Shown in pieces: positions 1 to 5,117 of a stretch of DNA of 5,131 bases (positions are counted from its first letter, which is position 1; each line of letters begins with the position of its first letter). The DNA comes from Clostridia bacterium (GTDB lineage: Bacteria; Bacillota; Clostridia; Oscillospirales; Ruminococcaceae). Under the pieces are notes generated by a model. It was not told where the DNA came from and made no database searches. It saw nothing but the letters and a program-made list of their open reading frames with translations. A program made the translations under genes and the position numbers. The stretch covers positions 1 through 5,131 of the forward strand of contig JAGKVC010000201.1 of NCBI GenBank assembly GCA_021152595.1. Direction: 5' to 3'.

Positions 1-1799
1 TTTTTCATCAGGTAGGGATATTGCTTGTCCTCCTGCAAAACCCTGTGCATCCGCTCGAGGATTTTTGTCTGGATATCACCCGGACAATCCCCGAAATACG
101 CAGGCACCTTGCCCTTGACCATGGTACAGTAGACGACATGCCGGTCAAAATCGACCTCATCCACAACCCAGACATGTCCGGCGATTGCGATTTTCTCACC
201 GGCAGGCGGCGGCTGTACAATCGTGCCGATCTCCTGCGATTCCGAGCGGACCGTGAACTCCTCACTGTCCTGAAAAACCGCATAGAACTTGTAATTGTTG
301 ATGACGCGCTCGCCTGCGAGTCCTGCAATCAGACCGCCGCGCTCCGTCCGCTGAATATGATCCTTTTCGATCAGATGCCGCAGCAATGTCCGGTAATCAT
401 CCTGCGTGATGCGGTGGAACGGCTGCAATTTCAGTACCCTGCCTGCAAGCTGCGCCGGTGTCATTTCGCCGTTCGCCGCAAGCGTACTCATCGTCTGGTG
501 ATAGAGCAGACTGAACGGCAGCCGGTCGAGCTTCGGCGGCTCCACCCAATGCTCCTCCGCGTAAAGCTGCACCAGTGCAATGCCCTGTAGGAGCTTCCAC
601 GGAACAGTGGAGGGCAGCATTGCACGCGCCTCCGGCTCCTCCTCACGCATGACGAACCACATTTCCGGCGGCAGACCGCGTCTGCCGGTTCGTCCCATGC
701 GCTGCAAAAATGAGGATACCGTAAACGGCGCATCAAGCTGAAATGCGCGCTCCAGCTTGCCGATATCAATGCCGAGTTCCAGCGTCGCAGTCGTGACGGT
801 CGTCATGACCTGCTCCTCATCCTTCATGACGGCTTCTGCGGTCTCGCGGAACGATGCCGAGAGATTGCCGTGGTGGATCAGGAATCTGTCCTGCTCCTGA
901 TTCCATTCGCAATACTGCCGGAGCGAGGTTGTCACCGCCTCGCACTCCTCGCGCGAATTGACAAAGACCAGACATTTCTTTCCGCGTGTATGCGAGAAGA
1001 TATAGCCGTATGCAGGATCGGCATGATGCGGCGCAGCATCGGTCTCCGGCTCAAGCGCTTCCGGCGCGTCGATCTCTTTGCCCTCAGCCGCCTGCGTATC
1101 CATTGCGTAGAAATGCTCCATCGAGAGCCGCCATGTCGATTTCTGTGCGGCGATCTGCGGAATGACCGTATTCCGTCCGGAGCCTGTCCCGAGATATTCC
1201 GCAGTCTGCTCGATGTCGCCGATCGTCGCGGAAAGTCCGATTCTGCGCGGTTTTGCACCGGAAAGATCCGAGAGCCGTTCGATCAGGCAGAGTGTCTGAC
1301 CGCCGCGGTCGCCGCGCAGAAGTGAGTGTACCTCGTCGATGATCACGAAGCGCAGATCACGGAACAGCGCCGGAATCATCGCATGCTTGTGGAGCATCAG
1401 CGCTTCGAGCGATTCCGGTGTGATTTGCAGGATACCCGAAGGATGTTTCAGCAGCTTTGCCTTCTGCGACTGTCCGACATCCCCGTGCCAGCGCCAGACC
1501 TTGATATCCGCAGGCTCGCAAAGCTCGGTCATGCGGCTGAACTGATCATTGATCAGCGCTTTCAGCGGTGCAATGTAAATCGCGCCGACAGACTGCGGCG
1601 GATTCTCCTCCAGCAGCGTCAGGACAGGAAAAAATGCGGCTTCGGTCTTGCCGGATGCCGTCGATGCGGAGATCAGGACATTGTCCTCGGTATTGAAGAT
1701 CGCGTCCGCAGCGGCGACCTGCACCGCTCTGAGCTTCTCCCAGCCCGAACGGTAAATATATTCCTGAATAAAGGGGGCATAGCGTTCAAATGCGTCCAT
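1..1799 (-). CDS. Lhr-like superfamily 2 DEAD/DEAH-box ATP-dependent helicase (partial, C-terminus off the left edge)
   Basis: The minus strand is open from an ATG at 1799 to the window edge, giving 599 residues with no stop. All superfamily 2 helicase motifs are present in order: Walker A ASTASGKT (residues 45-52), motif Ia APLKALINDQ (77-86), ITPESLE (about 125), Walker B DEVH (155-158), motif III SAT (190-192), KCLVFVNSREE (about 275), GIDIG (343-347) and the arginine-finger motif QRMGRTGRRG (366-375). The HGDV, ITPESLEALM and PRRIGLSATIGD strings resemble Lhr/COG1201 proteins, which are ATP-driven 3'-5' nucleic acid translocases linked to DNA repair or RNA handling; the exact role here is not known. 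Residues after about 400 should form the winged-helix and Lhr-core accessory regions. The 1799 start is preferred over the in-frame ATG at 1820 because GGAGGG lies 9 bases before it and a putative promoter would begin transcription near 1817. The gene is divergent from the operon on its right. Overlapping plus-strand open frames are shadows. Confidence 0.93.
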   Translation of the reverse strand, partial: MDAFERYAPFIQEYIYRSGWEKLRAVQVAAADAIFNTEDNVLISASTASGKTEAAFFPVLTLLEENPPQSVGAIYIAPLKALINDQFSRMTELCEPADIKVWRWHGDVGQSQKAKLLKHPSGILQITPESLEALMLHKHAMIPALFRDLRFVIIDEVHSLLRGDRGGQTLCLIERLSDLSGAKPRRIGLSATIGDIEQTAEYLGTGSGRNTVIPQIAAQKSTWRLSMEHFYAMDTQAAEGKEIDAPEALEPETDAAPHHADPAYGYIFSHTRGKKCLVFVNSREECEAVTTSLRQYCEWNQEQDRFLIHHGNLSASFRETAEAVMKDEEQVMTTVTTATLELGIDIGKLERAFQLDAPFTVSSFLQRMGRTGRRGLPPEMWFVMREEEPEARAMLPSTVPWKLLQGIALVQLYAEEHWVEPPKLDRLPFSLLYHQTMSTLAANGEMTPAQLAGRVLKLQPFHRITQDDYRTLLRHLIEKDHIQRTERGGLIAGLAGERVINNYKFYAVFQDSEEFTVRSESQEIGTIVQPPPAGEKIAIAGHVWVVDEVDFDRHVVYCTMVKGKVPAYFGDCPGDIQTKILERMHRVLQEDKQYPYLMK

Positions 1800-1808
1800 G
1801 CGCACAGT

Positions 1809-1814
1809 CCCTCC
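1809..1814 (-). promoter_or_regulatory. Shine-Dalgarno of the helicase gene
   Basis: On the minus strand the bases read GGAGGG and end 9 bases before the ATG at 1799. The site lies inside the alternative reading frame that would begin at the ATG at 1820, so it decides the start in favour of 1799. Confidence 0.7.
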
Positions 1815-1823
1815 GCTCATTTT

Positions 1824-1851
1824 ATGATAAACGATAAAAATTTATCGTCAA
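1824..1851 (-). promoter_or_regulatory. Putative sigma-A promoter of the helicase gene
   Basis: On the minus strand TTGACG (1851-1846) is followed after 16 bases by TATCAT (1829-1824), a 5/6 plus 5/6 match to consensus. Initiation would fall near 1817, leaving a leader of roughly 18 bases that still contains the GGAGGG ribosome site. The spacer between the two boxes is almost wholly filled by the palindrome at 1831-1848, so a protein bound there would be expected to block the polymerase. Another AT-rich -10-like stretch further upstream (minus-strand CATAAT near 1893-1888) cannot be excluded. Confidence 0.45.
1826..1848. promoter_or_regulatory. Left operator-like palindrome and TTATCGT repeats
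   Basis: ACGATAAA (1831-1838) and TTTATCGT (1841-1848) form an 8-base palindrome around a 2-base centre. The left arm is also part of GATAAACGATAA (1826-1837), which is the exact inverse of TTATCGTTTATC at 1907-1918, so the minus strand carries two tandem heptamers here. The position between the -35 and -10 boxes of the helicase promoter is typical of a repressor site. The binding protein is not identified; the HTH protein encoded at the end of the neighbouring operon is the nearest candidate, by inference only. Confidence 0.5.
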
Positions 1852-1853
1852 AC

Positions 1854-1894
1854 TGCATAAAGGTGTCTGCAAATCCGTCATGCCGGATTATGCA
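1854..1894. repeat. Nested inverted repeats in the middle of the divergent intergenic region
   Basis: TGCATAA (1854-1860) is inverted at TTATGCA (1888-1894), and within it AATCCG (1872-1877) is inverted at CGGATT (1884-1889) with a 6-base loop. The two pairs share bases on the right, so they cannot both form at once. No T-run follows on either strand, so this is not a standard terminator. It may be another protein site or chance in an AT-rich spacer. Confidence 0.3.
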
Positions 1895-1905
1895 AACATA
1901 TAATA

Positions 1906-1923
1906 ATTATCGTTTATCGTTAA
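1906..1923. promoter_or_regulatory. Right operator-like tandem TTATCGT heptamers
   Basis: Two direct copies of TTATCGT abut at 1907-1913 and 1914-1920, followed by TAA, ending 10 bases before the -35 box of the rightward promoter. The first 12 bases repeat, inverted, the sequence at 1826-1837. The site sits where an activator, or a repressor looping to the left copy about 80 bases away, could act. That the two sites share one protein is an inference from their sequence identity. Confidence 0.5.
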
Positions 1924-1930
1924 ATTCTAG

Positions 1931-1959
1931 TTGACAAACATTAATTTCTGTGCTATACT
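1931..1959 (+). promoter_or_regulatory. Strong extended -10 sigma-A promoter of the five-gene operon
   Basis: A perfect -35 TTGACA (1931-1936) is separated by exactly 17 bases from TATACT (1954-1959), which is preceded by TG at 1951-1952 to give the extended -10 pattern TGnTATACT. Initiation is expected near 1966, giving a leader of about 55 bases. A small hairpin, CGGAG (1968-1972) with CTCCG (1981-1985), could form close to the 5' end of the transcript and might stabilise it. No other promoter as good is seen before any of the downstream genes, in keeping with a single operon. Confidence 0.85.
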
Positions 1960-2020
1960 GCAAGCAACGGAGAGAAACGACTCCGCAAGCCATTGACATC
2001 ATACCTACAGGAGGCATATT

Positions 2021-2572
2021 ATGGACAAGAATCATGACGCACGCAAGCAGCAGACAAATGCAAGCATCCGCAGATCAGGCAAAATCGCACTGGTCATCGC
2101 AATTCTCATCCTGCTCGGACAGATCATCAGCTTTCTCTATAAGGTGACATTCACGCTCCGCCGGCCGGATACGCTGGAGGATGAGTCTTTTCTGAGCTAT
2201 CTGAACTACATTCGTTACGGCACGGTTCCGGATCTGATTGTCCGCATCATCCTGACACTCGGCACCATGATTCCGGTGATCCTGCTGCTGCGGGATATCA
2301 GCCGGAAGGGGCTGCCCTTTACTATTCAGAACGGAACGCGCATGTTCATCGCCGGCATTATGCAGGGACTCCTCGCGCTTCTGCCTGTGCTGTTCCAGTT
2401 TGTCCAGATGATTCGTTACGGAGACTCTTCCGATTCAAGCAGCCTGGCGTATCTGATCCAGCCCAATGTGCTGAACTATCTGAATCTCAGCTTCTGCTTT
2501 CTGCTGCTGTTCCTTGCAGGGCTCTTCCGCTACGGTGCAGCATTACAGCAGGAATCTGACGAGACGCTTTAA
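2021..2572 (+). CDS. DUF2975-family four-helix membrane protein, copy 1
   Basis: This 183-residue protein has four hydrophobic segments at about 21-40, 71-90, 108-130 and 151-170, separated by a polar loop (about 41-68), the short basic loop RDISRKGLPF (91-100) and a Ser/Asp-rich loop (134-142). The KGLPF loop before helix 3 and the C-terminal tail YGAALQQESDETL (171-183) match the DUF2975 family, a group of Firmicutes inner-membrane proteins with no established activity (B. subtilis YoaS is a member, from memory). AGGAGG lies 6 bases before the ATG, and the gene is first behind the strong promoter. It has a longer charged N-terminus and longer loops than the next two genes, and is the most diverged of the three copies. 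No catalytic or ligand-binding motif is visible. Confidence 0.85.
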   Translation: MDKNHDARKQQTNASIRRSGKIALVIAILILLGQIISFLYKVTFTLRRPDTLEDESFLSYLNYIRYGTVPDLIVRIILTLGTMIPVILLLRDISRKGLPFTIQNGTRMFIAGIMQGLLALLPVLFQFVQMIRYGDSSDSSSLAYLIQPNVLNYLNLSFCFLLLFLAGLFRYGAALQQESDETL

Positions 2573-2591
2573 CTGACAGGAGGGATTTTTC

Positions 2592-3089
2592 ATGAAACAA
2601 TCTGCAACGGACAAAAATACAATCATCCGCAGGCTTCGCACCGGCAGTATCGGCATCTGTGTATTTTATTTTCTTCTGACAATCTTCTACGCAGAACGGG
2701 GAATCGGAATGCTTCCAAACCTGAAACCGGAAGCTGAATTGGAGATCTACCGCTACGAAACGATCAGTCAGACAGTTACCTATTTTCTTATGGCTGCTGC
2801 CATGCTGCTGGCGGCGATCCTGTTCCTGCAAATCGCACGGAAGGGGATGCCGTTTCAGGATCAGCATGTCCGGACAGTCTGCATCATCGGCGTACTGTTC
2901 CTGATCATCGCGGTCATTCCGGCTCCGGCAGCGCTTCTGCTTGCAAAGCTGAACGGAGTTGATACCGCCATGTTTCTCAGTCCGCTGATCAGCATATCTG
3001 CACTTCTGGAAGGCTTCCTGATGCTTTTCATCGCACAGATTCTGCACTACGGCACCATGCTTCAACTGGAATCTGACGAAACACTCTGA
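2592..3089 (+). CDS. DUF2975-family four-helix membrane protein, copy 2
   Basis: This 165-residue protein has predicted membrane helices at about 17-33, 60-80, 95-118 and 130-150. It carries the family loop QIARKGMPF (80-88) and ends in YGTMLQLESDETL (153-165), nearly identical to the endings of its two neighbours. AGGAGGG (2578-2584) lies 7 bases before the ATG, and the gene begins 20 bases after the previous stop. The N-terminus (DKNTIIRRLRTGSIGI) aligns with that of the third copy, so copies 2 and 3 look more closely related to each other than to copy 1. The likely origin is tandem duplication followed by divergence; whether the three assemble into one hetero-oligomer is not shown by the sequence. 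Confidence 0.85.
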   Translation: MKQSATDKNTIIRRLRTGSIGICVFYFLLTIFYAERGIGMLPNLKPEAELEIYRYETISQTVTYFLMAAAMLLAAILFLQIARKGMPFQDQHVRTVCIIGVLFLIIAVIPAPAALLLAKLNGVDTAMFLSPLISISALLEGFLMLFIAQILHYGTMLQLESDETL

Positions 3090-3113
3090 TCCGTTCCAAA
3101 AGGAGAATATCAT

Positions 3114-3602
3114 ATGAAAGAACAAGCTATGAGCAAAAATACCGCCATCGAAAAACTGAAAAGCGGCAGCCTGGGAATCGGCGTGCTGTGTCTGATCGTT
3201 TCTGCTGTCAACCTGATGATAATTCTGGCAAACTCCGTCCGCTCCGGTTTGTTCACCATGCAGGGATTCACCATCGAGCGTTACTCCGCAATCCGGCAGC
3301 TGATTTCTTCCGGCTTTCTCACTGTCATCATGCTGCTTGCGGCACTGATGTTCTTCCGCATTGCAAAAGACGGGATGCCGTTTACCGCGAAGAATTCCCG
3401 CACCGTCCGCACCATCGGCATTCTGTTTCTGGTGAATGCCGTGATTCCCTCTGTCAGCGCCGCCGGTATCATCGGAACATTCAAGGGTGTCGGCGGTCTT
3501 GTCAATCCCTCAGCACTCATTGAAGGCCTGCTGTTCCTGTTTATCGCGCATATCATTCGCTACGGCGCGATGCTTCAGCAGGAATCCGACGAGACGCTCT
3601 GA
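3114..3602 (+). CDS. DUF2975-family four-helix membrane protein, copy 3
   Basis: This 162-residue protein has hydrophobic segments at about 18-40, 62-82, 98-120 and 130-147. The loop RIAKDGMPF (82-90) keeps GMPF but has Asp in place of the Lys-Gly order seen in copy 1 and copy 2. It ends in YGAMLQQESDETL (150-162). AGGAG (3101-3105) is 8 bases before the ATG at 3114, which favours that start over the in-frame ATG at 3129. The gap from the previous stop is 24 bases. The stop codon overlaps the Shine-Dalgarno of the hydrolase gene, suggesting coupled translation. Function is unknown; it is assumed to act with the other two copies in the cytoplasmic membrane. Confidence 0.85.
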   Translation: MKEQAMSKNTAIEKLKSGSLGIGVLCLIVSAVNLMIILANSVRSGLFTMQGFTIERYSAIRQLISSGFLTVIMLLAALMFFRIAKDGMPFTAKNSRTVRTIGILFLVNAVIPSVSAAGIIGTFKGVGGLVNPSALIEGLLFLFIAHIIRYGAMLQQESDETL

Positions 3603-3611
3603 GGCGGCACC

Positions 3612-4655
3612 ATGCAGAAACACGCAGCAAAAATCCTGAAGCGCATCATTCCTGCAATCTGTATCCTGCTGCTGCTTTGCGCGGCATTTGTCGGGACGCT
3701 CTATGGCTATAACCGGCATATGCTCGCAAAAGAAGCCAAACAGATCCGGCATCAGGGACAGTATGTGGAAATCGACGGCGCAAATATGAATATCTACTTT
3801 GCCGGCAGCGGCGACAAAACGCTTGTCTTCATGGCAGGTGCCAATACACCGGCTGTCATATACGATTTCAAGCCGTTGTTCAGCCGCCTGACCGATTCGT
3901 TTCAGATCGCGGTAATCGAGAAATTCGGCTACGGCTACAGCGATGATATACAAGGCGAACGCACGCTCAGTACCATTCTGCGGCAGGACCGCGAGGCACT
4001 CGAAAAAGCCGGCATCCATGCGCCGTATATCCTCTGTCCGCATTCCGCATCCGGTCTGGAGGCGATCCGCTGGGCGCAGCTTTATCCGGATGAGGTGGAA
4101 GCGATCATCGGGCTCGATATGGCGGTACCGGAGCAGTTTGACTGTCAGACCGGCGATATTCACACGGCGCAGACACAGAACCCCGGACAGTCAGCATCAG
4201 AAGAGGACTTCTTCAATTTCTGGATGTATGACATCGGCGGCTACCGGCTTTACCGGTTTGCATCCGTCTTTCCGGCCGCTGCAAGCCCCGATCTGACCAA
4301 AGCGGAACGCGCGGAGTACAAAGCGATCACCTATCACTGGTACAGCCGGTTTTACGAGACCGCAATGGCGCGTGAGGGCATCCTGACTGACAGTCAGCGC
4401 AGCGACTTCATTGCGCTGCACGATGCACCGGTTCCGGATGTGCCAACGCTGTTCTTTGTCTCGGATGACAGCGATATGTTCGCAAAGATGCTCGGCGAAA
4501 ACGGTCTGGAAAAGTGGAAGACCATTCACGAAAACTATCTTGCCGGTCTGACAAATCCAAGACTTGTGCAGCTCCGATGCGGACATTATGTGCATGTTGA
4601 GGAGCCGGATACCGTCAGCGCTGAGATCCGCAGATATCTGAATGAAACTCTGTGA
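3612..4655 (+). CDS. Membrane-anchored alpha/beta-fold hydrolase
   Basis: This 347-residue protein starts with a basic stretch and one hydrophobic segment (about 11-31) that reads as an uncleaved signal anchor, placing the rest outside the membrane; LLLC lacks a proper lipobox, so lipoprotein processing is unlikely. The fold follows from about residue 50: FAGSGDKTLVFMAG (63-76, strand and oxyanion loop), FGYGYSDD (105-112), the nucleophile elbow PHSASG (143-148) with Ser145, the acid candidates in VSDDSD (283-288, Asp285 or Asp286) and CGHYVH (323-328) with His325. This completes a Ser-Asp-His triad. The elbow departs from the textbook GxSxG in having Pro and Ser in place of the two glycines. 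A helical cap lies at about 175-270. The substrate cannot be told; an ester, amide or peptide is possible. GAGG (3601-3604) overlaps the previous stop, 7 bases before the ATG. Confidence 0.88.
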   Translation: MQKHAAKILKRIIPAICILLLLCAAFVGTLYGYNRHMLAKEAKQIRHQGQYVEIDGANMNIYFAGSGDKTLVFMAGANTPAVIYDFKPLFSRLTDSFQIAVIEKFGYGYSDDIQGERTLSTILRQDREALEKAGIHAPYILCPHSASGLEAIRWAQLYPDEVEAIIGLDMAVPEQFDCQTGDIHTAQTQNPGQSASEEDFFNFWMYDIGGYRLYRFASVFPAAASPDLTKAERAEYKAITYHWYSRFYETAMAREGILTDSQRSDFIALHDAPVPDVPTLFFVSDDSDMFAKMLGENGLEKWKTIHENYLAGLTNPRLVQLRCGHYVHVEEPDTVSAEIRRYLNETL

Positions 4656-4657
4656 GG
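4654..4657 (+). promoter_or_regulatory. Shine-Dalgarno overlapping the hydrolase stop, setting the HTH gene start
   Basis: GAGG begins inside the TGA stop of the hydrolase gene and ends 6 bases before the ATG at 4664. An in-frame GTG at 4652 would add four residues but would overlap this site and have no ribosome site of its own, so the ATG at 4664 is chosen. The arrangement implies translational coupling. Confidence 0.65.
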
Positions 4658-4663
4658 TGCAAA

Positions 4664-4876
4664 ATGGCAATTATTTTACGTCTGGACCGCGTCATGGCGG
4701 ACCGGAAAATGAGTCTCAATGAGCTGAGCGAAAAGGTCGGCGTCAGCAATGTCAATCTCTCCAAGCTCAAAACCGGAAAGGTCAGTGCAATCCGCTTTTC
4801 CACGCTCAATGCGATCTGTCTGGCACTGCACTGTCAACCGGGAGATATATTGGAATTTGAAGAGGACGAGGACTAA
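4664..4876 (+). CDS. YozG-like Cro/C1-type HTH transcriptional regulator
   Basis: This 70-residue, single-domain protein begins MAIILRLDRVMADRKMS, a typical opening for the short XRE regulators found beside DUF2975 genes. The helix-turn-helix spans about residues 16-38: NELSEKVGVS forms the positioning helix and turn, and NVNLSKLKTGK the recognition helix. It continues with AIRFSTLNAICLALHCQPGDILEF (42-65), the conserved C-terminal half of this family, and a very acidic tail (EEDED). There is no ligand-binding or dimerisation domain beyond the HTH fold. It is the last gene of the operon and translationally coupled to the hydrolase, so its level should follow that of the membrane proteins. Autoregulation through the TTATCGT sites upstream of the operon is an inference. 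The gene symbol yozG is not assigned because orthology cannot be tested here. Confidence 0.88.
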   Translation: MAIILRLDRVMADRKMSLNELSEKVGVSNVNLSKLKTGKVSAIRFSTLNAICLALHCQPGDILEFEEDED

Positions 4877-4934
4877 GGGAACCAATGCTAACAACTTAAG
4901 GAGCGCACGGCGGAGCCGAAATAAAAGTTTTGGT

Positions 4935-4954
4935 CGAGCTTTTACAAAAGCTCG
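4935..4954. repeat. Perfect 9-base-pair hairpin
   Basis: CGAGCTTTT (4935-4943) is separated by AC from its exact inverse AAAAGCTCG (4946-4954). No T-run follows on the plus strand, so it is not a standard terminator on its own. It is the first strong structure after the HTH stop, 58 bases downstream, and could protect the mRNA 3' end. Confidence 0.65.
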
Positions 4955-4960
4955 CGGAGT

Positions 4961-4979
4961 CCAGAGGCAGCGCCTCTGG
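4961..4979. repeat. Perfect 8-base-pair GC-rich hairpin
   Basis: CCAGAGGC (4961-4968) and GCCTCTGG (4972-4979) pair across a 3-base AGC loop. It is the second of the hairpins in the intergenic chain and has no T-run after it. Confidence 0.65.
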
Positions 4980-4987
4980 TCGCCCAC

Positions 4988-5003
4988 GGTTTGCTTGCAA
5001 ACC
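4988..5003. repeat. Perfect 7-base-pair hairpin
   Basis: GGTTTGC (4988-4994) and GCAAACC (4997-5003) are separated by TT, so the working loop would be four bases or more. It is the third hairpin in the chain. Confidence 0.6.
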
Positions 5004-5054
5004 ATTGCGCAGGACGGCGAAACTCCCCCACAAAGGAGCTCCGCAGGGGTGAAT

Positions 5055-5086
5055 CCGATAAAACGATCCGGTGGATCGTTTTTCGG
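5055..5086. terminator. Terminator-like hairpin, possibly bidirectional
   Basis: AAAACGATCC (5060-5069) pairs with GGATCGTTTT (5073-5082) across GGT, and CCGA/TCGG extend the stem past one bulged T at 5059. Read on the plus strand, the GC-containing core CGATCC/GGATCG is followed by five Ts (5079-5083). Read on the minus strand, the same core is followed by four Ts. This A-stem-T layout is that of a bidirectional intrinsic terminator. It lies about 180 bases after the operon's last stop, so it would end the operon transcript only if readthrough of the preceding hairpins occurs. Confidence 0.55.
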
Positions 5087-5088
5087 AG

Positions 5089-5117
5089 AGGGGCGCCCTG
5101 CGATAGAGGGCGCCCCT
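5089..5117. repeat. Perfect 11-base-pair GC-rich hairpin
   Basis: AGGGGCGCCCT (5089-5099) is exactly inverted at AGGGCGCCCCT (5107-5117) with a 7-base GCGATAG loop. It is the most stable-looking structure in the window. It is followed by AAGTGAATT and lacks a T-run, so factor-independent termination on the plus strand is unlikely. It probably marks the right end of the hairpin element. Confidence 0.65.

Larger units (their letters stand above)
4908..5117. repeat. Hairpin-rich intergenic element downstream of the operon
   Basis: About 210 bases hold a run of inverted repeats with short loops: CGGC/GCCG (4908-4918), a 9-base stem (4935-4954), an 8-base stem (4961-4979), a 7-base stem (4988-5003), a 14-base bulged stem (5055-5086) and an 11-base stem (5089-5117). 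The palindrome GGAGCTCC lies at 5035-5042. The arrangement resembles dispersed palindromic extragenic elements that recur in Ruminococcus-type genomes (recollection, not searched). An open frame running through it (to 5123) is the HTH gene read in another frame and has low-complexity, hairpin-derived composition, so no gene is called. Within 4877-4907 nothing else is evident. Confidence 0.6.

Noticed and set aside
1800..1820. Upstream in-frame ATG at 1820 as helicase start
   Set aside because: It would place the GGAGGG ribosome site inside the coding region, has no ribosome site of its own, and lies too close to the putative transcription start.
21..1934. Series of plus-strand open frames of 150-200 codons across the helicase region
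   Set aside because: They are antisense shadows of the helicase frame, which has all helicase motifs in order; their translations are Arg/Leu/Cys-rich without recognisable domains and lack Shine-Dalgarno sites.
1993..1998. Second TTGACA in the operon leader
   Set aside because: No -10 box can fit at proper spacing before the ribosome site and start codon of the first gene, and the promoter at 1931-1959 is far better.
3612..3720. Lipoprotein signal in the hydrolase
   Set aside because: The residue before the candidate cysteine is Leu and not Ala, Gly or Ser, so no acceptable lipobox is present; an uncleaved anchor fits better.
4652..4663. GTG start for the HTH regulator adding four residues
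   Set aside because: The GTG overlaps the hydrolase stop and lies before the GAGG site; family members typically start at the MAIIL-type sequence.
2487..4670. Minus-strand open frames of 157-217 codons opposite the operon
   Set aside because: They lie antisense to clearly real genes, have His/Arg/Cys-rich compositions without a fold signature, and no ribosome sites were found.
4908..5117. CRISPR array
   Set aside because: The inverted repeats all differ in sequence and no direct repeat recurs at regular spacing.
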